The notes under the pieces were generated by a model. It was not told the origin of the DNA. It worked only from the letters and a program-made list of their open reading frames with translations, and did not search any database. Source: Nitrospira sp. (lineage in GTDB: Bacteria; Nitrospirota; Nitrospiria; Nitrospirales; Nitrospiraceae). From it: DNA of 64,000 nt. Below are positions 51,318-59,398 of the stretch, piece by piece. Position numbers and translations under genes: made by a program. The stretch lies in the NCBI GenBank assembly GCA_029194535.1, contig JARFXR010000003.1, positions 1 through 64,000 of the forward strand, read 5' to 3'. Position 1 is the first letter of the stretch; the number at the start of each line of letters is the position of its first letter.

Positions 51318-51956
51318 ATGGTGCGGGTCATGCGCATCCTGCTGAATTCGGCCGTGACCGTCATGTGTTGCGCCACACCGTCGTTCGCCGAAACCCCGGA
51401 ATCGTTGCCTCAACCGGACTTCGTCATCCCATTCGACGAAATCGACGAGGCGGATCTCCAAACGGAAATTTCCACACAGGTCGCGACTTTCCTTCAGACC
51501 GTCCACTCACATCAGGGCAAGGACAAGGCGGCGCTTCGTACCTCCGTCACCGGCGAGGCACGCGACGACCAGAGCAAGCTCATCTATCTCCGCAATATCG
51601 GCGATCATGGAGTGTTGGAAGGCTACGAGTTCAACCTGGATACGTTGGCCCGCGGCCAGTACATCCTCCTGCAGCGCCCCCTCAACCGGCTCAACGAATT
51701 CATCGGCTACTACCTGACGGTGAAACAGACCCTGACGGACACCTATGGAGCACCGGCGGATGACCAGGTCATCTGGGACAACGACCTGTACCAACCCTTA
51801 CCAGATTACTGGGGCGTGGCGGTGATGATCGGCCATCTCCGTTATCATGCCGCCTGGGACATCCCCGACGGCACGGTGACCCTGGAACTGACGGGCGAGC
51901 GGCACAGCCGTCTCTCCGTGGACTACCGCATTCGCCATGCCGGCGCCCTCACCTGA
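51318..51956 (+). CDS. Exported hypothetical protein
   Basis: A 212-aa protein with a signal peptide (MRILLNSAVTVMCCATPSFAE) that starts from the ATG at 51318 or 51330. The mature part includes GYEFNLDTLARGQYILLQRP and IGYYLTVKQTLTDTYG and ends in a beta-rich segment (VTLELTGERHSRLSVDYRIR). No family recognised. Follows hrpB with a 100-base gap; probably its own unit. Envelope location inferred from the signal peptide. Confidence 0.75.
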   Translation: MVRVMRILLNSAVTVMCCATPSFAETPESLPQPDFVIPFDEIDEADLQTEISTQVATFLQTVHSHQGKDKAALRTSVTGEARDDQSKLIYLRNIGDHGVLEGYEFNLDTLARGQYILLQRPLNRLNEFIGYYLTVKQTLTDTYGAPADDQVIWDNDLYQPLPDYWGVAVMIGHLRYHAAWDIPDGTVTLELTGERHSRLSVDYRIRHAGALT

Positions 51957-52068
51957 TCTGTATCCGGTTCGAGACCCCGCAACCCCCGCCTCTTGACCCG
52001 ATCTTCGCGGTAAGGCATCTTCGTCGAATCGCAGTCGTTCGGATCATGAGCACTGGGAGGACAATGCA

Positions 52069-52641
52069 ATGGCCGTTGAATCAGGCATGCTGCCGCTCGG
52101 GACCCCCGCTCCCGCCTTTCGGCTCCGAGACGTCGACTCCGGGCAGTGGTGGACGCTAGAGTCGTTTGAAGGACACACCGCTCTGTTGATCATGTTCATC
52201 TGCCGCCACTGTCCCTACGTCCAACATGTGGAGGGAGAACTGGCGCGGATCGGACGCGACTATCGCGAGCACCGTCTCGGCATCCTGGCCGTCAGCAGCA
52301 ACGATGCAATCCGATATCCGGACGATGCCCCGCCCCGGCTCAAAGAGATGGCCGATCGGCTCGGCTTCACGTTTCCGTTCTGCTTCGATGAAACTCAACA
52401 GACGGCCAAGGCCTACCGGGCCGCCTGCACGCCGGATTTTTACCTGTTCGATCGCGAGCGGCGTCTGAGGTATCGAGGACAGCTTGATGAGAGCCGTCCG
52501 GGGAACGGCAAGCCGGTGACCGGACGGGATCTGCGCGCAGCCATTGACGCGCTGCTCGCCGGCAAGCCGGTCGACGGACACCAACGAGCCAGCGTCGGTT
52601 GCAGCATCAAGTGGAAACCGGGCAACGAGCCGACCGACTGA
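52069..52641 (+). CDS. Thioredoxin-like (AhpC/TSA) redox protein
   Basis: A 190-aa cytosolic protein of the thioredoxin/peroxiredoxin fold with a CRHC active-site pair (FICRHCPYVQHVEGEL) and SSNDAIRYPDDAPPRLKEMA, matching the family of 'thioredoxin family' peroxiredoxin-like proteins in many bacteria. GGGAGG lies before the start. The next gene encodes a copper-binding-type protein 61 bases downstream. Disulfide reduction or peroxide detoxification are likely; the substrate is unknown. Confidence 0.87.
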   Translation: MAVESGMLPLGTPAPAFRLRDVDSGQWWTLESFEGHTALLIMFICRHCPYVQHVEGELARIGRDYREHRLGILAVSSNDAIRYPDDAPPRLKEMADRLGFTFPFCFDETQQTAKAYRAACTPDFYLFDRERRLRYRGQLDESRPGNGKPVTGRDLRAAIDALLAGKPVDGHQRASVGCSIKWKPGNEPTD

Positions 52642-52702
52642 GCTGACCAATCCGCCGTCCGGTCTGACCTCCTACGGTCGGAGCCCGTCTATCTGTGTGG
52701 AC

Positions 52703-53083
52703 ATGACACAGGATCGTCTCTTACAACTCGTCATCGGAGCGGCGCTCCTGTCCTGCTGCGCTTGCGACGGTCCGATGCAGACCGTTTCAGTCACCGCGGA
52801 AGATTACCGGTTTGTGCCGGACGTCCTGCGCGTGAAAGCCGGCTCTCCCTTCACCCTCGCACTCTATAACGCCGGTCGCGAGGATCACGATTTCGTCAGT
52901 TCGATCTTGGCCTATGGGACCGACACCCGCGGAAAGACGGCGAAAGCTGACGCCTCCACGCCGGGCCTCCTCAGGCCGGGGCGGTCCCTGCGGTTCCTCG
53001 TCGCGGCGCCGCCCGGCACGTATCTCTACTTCTGCCGGCGTAAAGGCCATCCGGGCATGACCGGAACTCTGGTCATCGAATAG
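52703..53083 (+). CDS. Cupredoxin-domain lipoprotein
   Basis: A 126-aa exported protein with a lipobox-like LLSCCAC. The copper ligands of a blue-copper domain are visible: His in EDHDFVSS, then Cys-x4-His-x2-Met in YFCRRKGHPGM. It probably binds Cu in the periplasm or outer membrane, for electron transfer or copper handling. The ATG at 52703 begins just before the signal peptide. Follows the thioredoxin-like gene in the same direction. Confidence 0.85.
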   Translation: MTQDRLLQLVIGAALLSCCACDGPMQTVSVTAEDYRFVPDVLRVKAGSPFTLALYNAGREDHDFVSSILAYGTDTRGKTAKADASTPGLLRPGRSLRFLVAAPPGTYLYFCRRKGHPGMTGTLVIE

Positions 53084-53098
53084 CGGGTGAGTTCGGCG

Positions 53099-54442
53099 TC
53101 AGACGCTTCTGAGGCCGTGATCGCGGAGCGGCTCAGAGACACGAGAGTCTTGGGCCTGTTGCTGCCGTTCGCGGACTTCTTGGAGGCCCGCCTGAATCAT
53201 GGCCAGATTCACGACCCAGGATACAAATCCGAGCGCGAGATACTTGAGATAGAACGGCAAGGTCAGGGGAGAGTTCCAGAGCATGTGCAGCAGGATGGCC
53301 AGCCCGAAAATGCGGAGGAAACGGGGATCGCGGAGCATCTCGAGACTGAACGATCGATCTCCCCGCACCCGCCACAACGCGGCGCCGACCATGGCGGTCC
53401 AAAGGATATGTCCACCCACCATGCTCAACACGCCCCGCAGGGTGATACTGTCGAGCATCGCATCCAGTCCACCGCGAAGGCCGAATTGAAGCGCGTACCC
53501 GGCCGACTCGAAGGCAGAGAATCCGGCCCCCACGGCGGCTCCGAACAGGAGCCCGTTCAGCATATAGCGATATTTCAACTTGTTGATGACGAGAAACAGC
53601 GCGGCGGCTTTCCCGGTCTCTTCGATCAACCCCGCATCCATGGCTCCCAGCCACGAATCGAGATGGGCCCATCTGAACAAGAAGAGGGACAGGATGAGTG
53701 AGGTGATCCCGCCGAACAGGAACAGCTTCACAACCTGGTACAGCGACACATTGCGCAGCACGTTCATTTCGTAGAAGAAGATCAGGAGCGAGACCGGGAT
53801 CAAGAAGGTGCCCGTCATGATGAGCCCTGGAACCAGGTTTTGGACCTGAAATTCTCTGAAGGCAAAGACGAAGCCCAGGTACGCGATCGCCGACAACGTG
53901 AAGGTCTTGAAGAACACCCACGGCTTGGGCCAAGCCGAGCTCACCATCGCCAGTGGAGGCGTGGTCGAAGGCGTGCCGACCGTGAAATATTCCTCGATTT
54001 CGTCATCCGTCCGCGAACGCAACACCTCCGAAAACATATCCCGTGCGTCAAATCCCTGGAGCTTGTCGACGCCGGCCACCGAGCTGATCCGGTCACTCAG
54101 GTCTCCGATCCAGCGGGACGTGCCGGGATGCGAATCCCGGTCTGTCAGCTGCCAGAGCGAGCGACCGATCCGAAGCTGCTGTTTCGGAATGACGACCGCG
54201 TCGGTAATGCGGTGCCCGTCAAGAAACAGGACACCTTGCAGGGAGCGGCAGGACAACCGGCCTTCGTTGAGGACAAGCGCGGCATGCCGTTCGGCCACCT
54301 CCTGGTCGTCGCTCAACACTTCGCAAAGCATGGAACGGCCGATAACGACCTCTCCATCGCGAAGCGCGATCCGTTTCCCTTGATCCGGGCCGGAAATACA
54401 GATGAACAGCAACGAGGGAGGAGGCGTTGTGGACTGCGTCAT
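53099..54442 (-). CDS. FHA-domain PrsW-family intramembrane protease
   Basis: A 447-aa fusion. Residues about 20-100 are an FHA phosphopeptide-binding domain (GEVVIGRSMLCEV, ERHAALVLNEGRLSC). After a linker come about eight membrane helices with the PrsW catalytic motifs EETGK, FSAFESAGY and two His sites (GGHILWTAMVG, LLHMLWNSPL). PrsW proteases cut membrane-bound anti-sigma factors. An FHA domain on a PrsW is unusual and would tie proteolysis to Ser/Thr phosphorylation. The ATG at 54442 has GAGG seven bases upstream. Confidence 0.87.
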   Translation of the reverse strand: MTQSTTPPPSLLFICISGPDQGKRIALRDGEVVIGRSMLCEVLSDDQEVAERHAALVLNEGRLSCRSLQGVLFLDGHRITDAVVIPKQQLRIGRSLWQLTDRDSHPGTSRWIGDLSDRISSVAGVDKLQGFDARDMFSEVLRSRTDDEIEEYFTVGTPSTTPPLAMVSSAWPKPWVFFKTFTLSAIAYLGFVFAFREFQVQNLVPGLIMTGTFLIPVSLLIFFYEMNVLRNVSLYQVVKLFLFGGITSLILSLFLFRWAHLDSWLGAMDAGLIEETGKAAALFLVINKLKYRYMLNGLLFGAAVGAGFSAFESAGYALQFGLRGGLDAMLDSITLRGVLSMVGGHILWTAMVGAALWRVRGDRSFSLEMLRDPRFLRIFGLAILLHMLWNSPLTLPFYLKYLALGFVSWVVNLAMIQAGLQEVRERQQQAQDSRVSEPLRDHGLRSV

Positions 54443-54803
54443 CAGCACACCTCGCCGCGAACACAGTGCGAACCGGTGACGGGCGAGCAGCATACACGAC
54501 AACCGTGCGGGTGTTCAATCGAGCAATGTGATCGGTAGTGGGTCGGTTTGCCGTCAGAAGCACTGAAGTGTGTCGTTCCCGCGGAAGCGGGAATCCGGTC
54601 AAGACCGGCTCCTAGCATGAGTCTTGATCGAGGAGTGGATGCCCGGCGAAGCCTGTGCCCTCGACTGCGATCGGGGGCGGGCATGACGCAAGCGAAAACG
54701 GACCCACGACCGAGCGGCCTTGACGGGACTCGACGATTGACTCTACCCTCGTGACTCGATTGGGACGGAGCTTGCCGCGGTATCATCCTCGGACTGTTGC
54801 GCC
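54443..54803. other. Intergenic region holding MITE-like copy 2
   Basis: The 361 bases between divergent FHA-PrsW and DUF6807 genes contain MITE-like copy 2 at 54533-54711 and no gene I can support. Confidence 0.6.
54533..54711 (-). repeat. MITE-like element, copy 2
   Basis: About 179 bases, opposite orientation to copy 1. Ends are CGGTAGTGGGTCGGTTTGCC on the left and a complementary GAAAACGGACCCACGACCG on the right. The second palindrome (54639-54683) carries an inserted segment GTGCCCTCGACTGCGATCGGG in its loop, also present in copy 3b. Confidence 0.75.
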
Positions 54804-55793
54804 ATGAGGACTCATCGATCTGTCAGCGCCTTGATTCTTTCGACTGCGCTCTTCCTCGCCGGTTCGACCGATGGTGATGGAAAATCCTGGGAACAGCTCC
54901 GGATTGAGAGCGATCCGCAGTCCGCTCAGCTCACGATCCTGCACAAGGACCGCCCCGTCCTCATCTACGCGCATTCCGCCAGACAATTCAAACCGTATAT
55001 CAAGGCCCTCTTCGACCTGTCGGGATACAACGTCCTACTCGATGCGCCGTCGGACCACCTGCATCACCACGGAATCATGTACGCCGTGATGGTCAACGGC
55101 ATCAATTACTGGCAGGAACGAGACGATACGGGCATCCAACGTTCGCTCCGGATTGAAGAACAACGGACCGGCGTCGATGAGCGCGGACTACCCTATGCCA
55201 GCTTCGTCGATGTGATCGAATGGCTCGACCTGACCGGTCGAGGCGCGGCCGAGGGAGGGGAACCCCTGCTCCATGAACGACGGACCATCACCGTAACCGT
55301 GGACGACAAGAATAGAGAAGTTGCGGCGCAGTGGTCCGCCGACTTCGTCGTCGGCAGTCGCGTGAAGTCCGCCGTCCTGACCGGAGATCCATACAACGGG
55401 CTCGGCCTTCGACTGTCGAGGGATTTCGATTCCCGAGTTGTGCACCGCAACGCGGAGAAGACGTTGGATCCGCGGCGGGGTGACCCGAATATCTTGAAGG
55501 CTCGCTGGAGCGCGGCCAGCGTGAGCCTCCCGGCGCGTGATTCGACCGTGGCTGTATTCGGGGATCAGGCTAACCGGCTGGGAGACCCCGTCTTTTTCCT
55601 CATGTACCAGCCTTTCGCATACATCTCGGCCACACAGGCTCTTGATAAGGGCAAGCTGGAATACGAATCCGGCGCTCACTATCGATTGAATTACCTGGTC
55701 ACGACCTATCCGGAAATACAAAGCTCGGAGTTCCTGCGCCTGAAGGAAGAAGAATGGGAACGCACGAACCGTTCCCGGATGGGCTCACAATAA
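54804..55793 (+). CDS. DUF6807 (PmoA-like) family protein
   Basis: A 329-aa exported protein with a signal segment (LILSTALFLAGSTDG). It has the family's conserved core FDLSGYNVLLDAPSDHLHHHGIMYAVMVNGINYW, where the His cluster (DHLHHHG) is probably functional. This family is often misnamed 'PmoA' after methane monooxygenase but is not related to it; the role is unknown, with carbohydrate links in some genomes. Its end overlaps the end of the FkbM methyltransferase by nine bases in convergent order. Confidence 0.82.
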   Translation: MRTHRSVSALILSTALFLAGSTDGDGKSWEQLRIESDPQSAQLTILHKDRPVLIYAHSARQFKPYIKALFDLSGYNVLLDAPSDHLHHHGIMYAVMVNGINYWQERDDTGIQRSLRIEEQRTGVDERGLPYASFVDVIEWLDLTGRGAAEGGEPLLHERRTITVTVDDKNREVAAQWSADFVVGSRVKSAVLTGDPYNGLGLRLSRDFDSRVVHRNAEKTLDPRRGDPNILKARWSAASVSLPARDSTVAVFGDQANRLGDPVFFLMYQPFAYISATQALDKGKLEYESGAHYRLNYLVTTYPEIQSSEFLRLKEEEWERTNRSRMGSQ

Positions 55794-56669
55794 TCGGCTC
55801 TGACCGGTGGAGGACCGACCGGAGTCCGGCAGGCAGAAGACGTTGATATAATCTCCTCCCCTCAACAATTCCTTCAGCGGCACCAGCCGATCCCGATCCG
55901 CCACCCAGAGACCGTAGCCGAGTTGCCGCAGCAGAACCGCCAGCCGATCCACGGAAGAGCCCGCCCGGACCAGTTTCGGCGGATCGAACTCGATCAGCAT
56001 CGTCGGAGCGGATCGCTGGATCATCTTCCTGCTCCCCAGAATCATTCTCTCCTCGAATCCTTCAACATCGACCTTGATGAAATCGATCTTGGCGATGGCC
56101 TTCCGCTCACAGAACTCGTCCAGCGTGGTGAGCTCAATGTTGTGCGCGGCAACCGATGCCTCGTCCGTAACAGCCAACGTGGCGGCGCCGGAATTATCCG
56201 CTCGAATCATCATCTTGCCGATCCCGGCGGCATCAGCCAGGCCGAGCGGATGAACGTGAATGATGCGTTCCAATCCGTTCAAACGAATATTGGTCCGCAG
56301 CCGCTCCGCATTGGCGGGAAACGGTTCAAAGGCGTGCACCTCACAGGCACGACCCAGGGCATCGGCCAGCGTGATCGCATAGTGTCCAAAATTGGCGCCG
56401 ACATCGAACAGGACAGCGGCGGGGCGAATCAGTCGCTTGGCCAGAAGAATATCCCAGGTGTCACGCTCTCCCAGCCAGAAAAACTCCGTTTGCACGAAAT
56501 CCGAGGGATTGAGCAGCCAACGATGTCCGTCCCGCGTTACTTCGAGATCGACATCGAGGTTGGGCTGCAACCACTTGCGCAACATTGCATGGACTTTCCA
56601 TTGTCCACGATGGCGCAGACGGGTTCCGTAAAATTCAAGCGACTTGAACAGCCAGGAGTCAGGAGTCAT
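55785..56669 (-). CDS. FkbM family methyltransferase
   Basis: A 294-aa SAM-dependent methyltransferase, probably acting on a sugar or glycan. SAM-binding motif I is LFDVGANFGHYAITLA and motif II VHAFEPFPANAERL; the C-terminal GDYINVFCLP is typical. ATG start at 56669, where the divergent META fragment begins beyond it. It is convergent with the DUF6807 gene. Confidence 0.87.
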   Translation of the reverse strand: MTPDSWLFKSLEFYGTRLRHRGQWKVHAMLRKWLQPNLDVDLEVTRDGHRWLLNPSDFVQTEFFWLGERDTWDILLAKRLIRPAAVLFDVGANFGHYAITLADALGRACEVHAFEPFPANAERLRTNIRLNGLERIIHVHPLGLADAAGIGKMMIRADNSGAATLAVTDEASVAAHNIELTTLDEFCERKAIAKIDFIKVDVEGFEERMILGSRKMIQRSAPTMLIEFDPPKLVRAGSSVDRLAVLLRQLGYGLWVADRDRLVPLKELLRGGDYINVFCLPDSGRSSTGQSRLL

Positions 56670-56743
56670 CTCAAGAGGGGCGACACGCCAATCGAACGAG
56701 TCCCCTGCCTGTCTCTGCCGAATCGATCCGCACCATACTCCGG

Positions 56744-57044
56744 CAGCACCGGGAGATCAATAGAGCGGGAACCCAGCATAGTCCTGCACAGCGAAAACCA
56801 TCGCGTCGCAGGTTCCAGCGGATGTAACCGGCTCACGGGCACCTATCCCGTCGAGGGCCGGACGCTCCACTTTAGTCGAACGGCCGCCACGAAAATGGCC
56901 TGTGCGGATGGCATGCGACAAGAACAGGCCTTCCTGGATGCGCTGAGGCATGTCGAAACCTGGAAGGTGATCGGGGAACATCTCGAGCTCTACGACCACC
57001 GAGGGACGACGCTGTTGCGGTTCGAAGCCACTCATCTGCGATGA
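56744..57044 (+). pseudogene. META-domain protein fragment
   Basis: The frame ending at 57044 encodes a good C-terminal META/HslJ domain: REPSIVLHSENHRVAGSSGCNRLTGTYPVEGRTLHF, then MACADGMRQEQAFLDALRHV and LELYDHRGTTLLRFEA (shown only as landmarks). The usual N-terminal segment with the Trp of 'W.L..L.G' and any in-frame start or signal are missing; the next ATGs in frame lie inside the domain. It looks like a decayed gene. It could also be a real protein with an unidentified start. Confidence 0.5.
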
Positions 57045-57077
57045 GCGTCCGCCGCCCTCAGGCGACTCAGCGATCCT

Positions 57078-57701
57078 CTATCGCGTCTGCATCGGACTGT
57101 CCACGACCTCTTCTGCGAGTCCGGGATATCGCTGCCGGAGGGCGGCGGTCGCGGTATCGCGCGCATTGGCGATTCGAAACGTGTAGGGTGTGCCGAAACT
57201 CACACGGCGAGGCACGTCGAGGATCAACCGGCCGAGATACTGGGTGCGGCCAGGCTCCACGGTGAACTTCACCGCCAAATCTCCTCCGATTGCAGACAGC
57301 CCCTCGTGCCGGAACGTCTTGATGAGATAGCTCCCGACCGGAAGTCGGGAAACAAAGGTGCGCTCAACCTTCGGTTTCACCTCCAGCCGGTATTGTTCAG
57401 CATAGGGGTGGGACTCCCCCTTGCTATCGGTCCATTCAATCCTGACGATCTGGAACTCATATGTGAAACCCTCCGCATTGCGGCCGAACGTGCGGTTCCA
57501 CCAGGAATCCGGTGGGTCGTCCTCCGCTTCCACCAACACCGATCCCACGACGACACCCCAACCTGGACCAGGAGGCTCGATCGGTTTGTCCGACATGTCG
57601 AGCGGCGTCGTTGAGCAGCCGGCGAACAGGACAAGGACGATCACCTGTATCCAGGCCGGGAGCCGTACTCTTGTGAAGAGCGTCGACATTCCGAGACCCA
57701 T
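57078..57701 (-). CDS. Lipoprotein of unknown function
   Basis: A 207-aa lipoprotein (start 57701; 57689 also possible). Hydrophobic segment IQVIVLVLFAGC with Cys in FAGCST, then a beta-rich domain (FTYEFQIVRIEWTDSKGES, RTFVSRLPVGSYLIKTF) that resembles peptidase-like or carbohydrate-binding folds but is not identifiable. A late IVL-like TVEPGRTQYLGRLIL suggests a small beta-sandwich. Follows the META fragment on the other strand. Confidence 0.65.
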   Translation of the reverse strand: MGLGMSTLFTRVRLPAWIQVIVLVLFAGCSTTPLDMSDKPIEPPGPGWGVVVGSVLVEAEDDPPDSWWNRTFGRNAEGFTYEFQIVRIEWTDSKGESHPYAEQYRLEVKPKVERTFVSRLPVGSYLIKTFRHEGLSAIGGDLAVKFTVEPGRTQYLGRLILDVPRRVSFGTPYTFRIANARDTATAALRQRYPGLAEEVVDSPMQTR

Positions 57702-57901
57702 TCGGACATTGTCGATCTTGCCGTCCGGCCCATGTCCTGCGCGCATCATCCAGCCCCTTTCCCACGCCACGTTGTACGCATTGTACGCATTCGACTGCGA
57801 GAGGTCGAGGGGAGACCGTCGCCTTGACTGTAGGCCGGATTCGGGCTACATCCAACCGTGCGCAACGCTCCGATATCACGCTCTTTCTCGGACAGAGGCT
57901 G

Positions 57902-58099
57902 ATGATGAGCCGAGTTTGGACTGGAGGGCGGATCACCAACCTACTCACGGCGCTGTCCCTTGCGGCAACGGGTCATGCGGTCGTCACAGCCAGGTGTACA
58001 CCGGCCGAACAGCATATGATGCCCACGCCGCCCTTATGGAGACGCGCCGTGACGACGGCTCTTCCTGCTTCGCGCCGCCATGGAGCGCGCAATGAGTGA
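57902..58099 (+). CDS. Possible small exported peptide (low confidence)
   Basis: A 65-codon frame from the ATG at 57902. Its N-terminus (ITNLLTALSLAATGHAVVTA) looks like a signal peptide, but the remainder is not protein-like, and the end overlaps the next gene by eight bases. There is only a weak AGAGG upstream. It may be chance. Confidence 0.25.
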   Translation: MMSRVWTGGRITNLLTALSLAATGHAVVTARCTPAEQHMMPTPPLWRRAVTTALPASRRHGARNE

Positions 58100-58784
58100 G
58101 GACACAGCCATGCCTATTGCCGCCAGGCAGATCCGCATGTTCAGATACGCCATGGTCATGCTCCGACAGCGATATCAGTGGACATCACATCGTACCCTTC
58201 CAACATTAGAAGGGCATGAGCGGGATGGGAGCAGGAAGCGGATTGCGCCTTGGCGCTCGGCCTTGTGCGTGGTTGCGATGGCGGCGCTGGCCTCCGCTTG
58301 CGCGTCACCGAAGGTCGGCTATGACTACGACCGCAGCGCCGATTTCACCACCTACAGAACCTACGCGTGGATGCCGGATTCGCGAAGTCCGACGGGAGAC
58401 AGACGGATCGACAATGACCTGGTCGATGCCCGCATTCGCGCGGCGGTCGACAGGCAGCTGCGAGGGAAAGGCTATACGAACCCGGCCGCCGGGAAGCCGG
58501 ATTTTTATGTGGCCTACCATGCAGCAGTCACGGACATGATGAAGGGCGCCTCAACCCAACGTTACATCGGCGACCGGGCGAGCGGCCTCTATACCACGGT
58601 CAGCGACATTCAGCCATACAAAGGCGGAGCGCTCCTGATCGACATCGTCGATGGAGCCACGCAGCGACTGGTCTGGCAAGGCACGGCATCGGCCGAAGTC
58701 GACCCGGGGATGACGGCGGCGGAGCGGGATGCACGGATCGCCCGCGTGGTCAATGCCATGTTCGAACAGTTTCCACCCCATTGA
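58092..58784 (+). CDS. DUF4136 family lipoprotein, copy 1
   Basis: A 230-aa protein with a lipobox (AALASACASPKVGYDYD). The mature DUF4136 domain has YDYDRSADFTTYRTYAWMPD, ATVDRQLRGKGY-like helices and GALLIDIVDGATQRLVWQGTAS (family core LVDIIDA...W.G). The start is uncertain because the signal peptide follows a long N-terminal stretch; I chose the ATG at 58092 with GGAG upstream. It is 16 bases from a paralogue and the pair probably form one unit. Function unknown. Confidence 0.8.
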   Translation: MSEDTAMPIAARQIRMFRYAMVMLRQRYQWTSHRTLPTLEGHERDGSRKRIAPWRSALCVVAMAALASACASPKVGYDYDRSADFTTYRTYAWMPDSRSPTGDRRIDNDLVDARIRAAVDRQLRGKGYTNPAAGKPDFYVAYHAAVTDMMKGASTQRYIGDRASGLYTTVSDIQPYKGGALLIDIVDGATQRLVWQGTASAEVDPGMTAAERDARIARVVNAMFEQFPPH

Positions 58785-58800
58785 CCGGAGGAGACGCATC

Positions 58801-59379
58801 GTGACTTGGACACATATTCTGCTTTCCTGTCTGACCCTGTGGTCGCTGTCGGGATGCGCGTCCCCCAGGATCGGCTACGATTATGACCGCTCCGTGAACT
58901 TCAGCGCCTATCGCACTTACGACTGGATGCCGGGCGAACAGGAGAAGACCGGCGACCGGCGCGTCGACAACTCGGGCACCGACCTCCGCTTTCGCACGGC
59001 GATAGCCGCGCAACTGCGTCTCAAAGGCTATACGCCCCCAAACGCCGGCCGGCCGGACTTCTTCGTCGCCTATCAACTTCAAGTCAAGGAAGGGGCGGCG
59101 GATCAGTCGCAACAGTATTTTTCAGACGGCATGGCGGGTCGACCTTTTGTCCATTCGGTCGACACCAGAAATCCGAGCGGCAAGCCTCACACCGAGCCGG
59201 AAGCTCCGTCCTACATGGCGGGTACGCTGCTGGTGGATATCATCGACGCCTCCTCGAACAAACTGGCGTGGCGCGGAACGGCGTCCGGCATGGTCGAACC
59301 GGGATTGACTTCCCAGCAGCGCGACGAGCGGATCCGCAAGATCCTTCGCGAGATGCTGGCGCCCTTTCCTCCTCAGTAG
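58801..59379 (+). CDS. DUF4136 family lipoprotein, copy 2
   Basis: A 192-aa paralogue of the preceding protein: lipobox LWSLSGCASPRIGYDYD, then SVNFSAYRTYDWMPG and LLVDIIDASSNKLAWRGTAS. I place the start at a GTG at 58801 because GGAGGAG lies upstream at correct spacing and the signal peptide begins there. Mature segments of the two copies are clearly similar, suggesting local duplication. Its stop lies 20 bases from the stop of the convergent GH15-like gene. Confidence 0.82.
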   Translation: MTWTHILLSCLTLWSLSGCASPRIGYDYDRSVNFSAYRTYDWMPGEQEKTGDRRVDNSGTDLRFRTAIAAQLRLKGYTPPNAGRPDFFVAYQLQVKEGAADQSQQYFSDGMAGRPFVHSVDTRNPSGKPHTEPEAPSYMAGTLLVDIIDASSNKLAWRGTASGMVEPGLTSQQRDERIRKILREMLAPFPPQ

Positions 59380-59398
59380 CGATCGATCGAAGCGCGTC

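Noticed and set aside
54804..55793. Name 'PmoA' suggests particulate methane monooxygenase
   Set aside because: The protein is a soluble exported DUF6807 member with a DHLHHHG cluster and no membrane helices, unrelated to the methane monooxygenase subunit.
55923..57044. 373-codon plus-strand frame opposite the FkbM gene
   Set aside because: Most of it is the reverse complement of FkbM; only the final roughly 100 codons (META domain) are protein-like, so just that part is reported.
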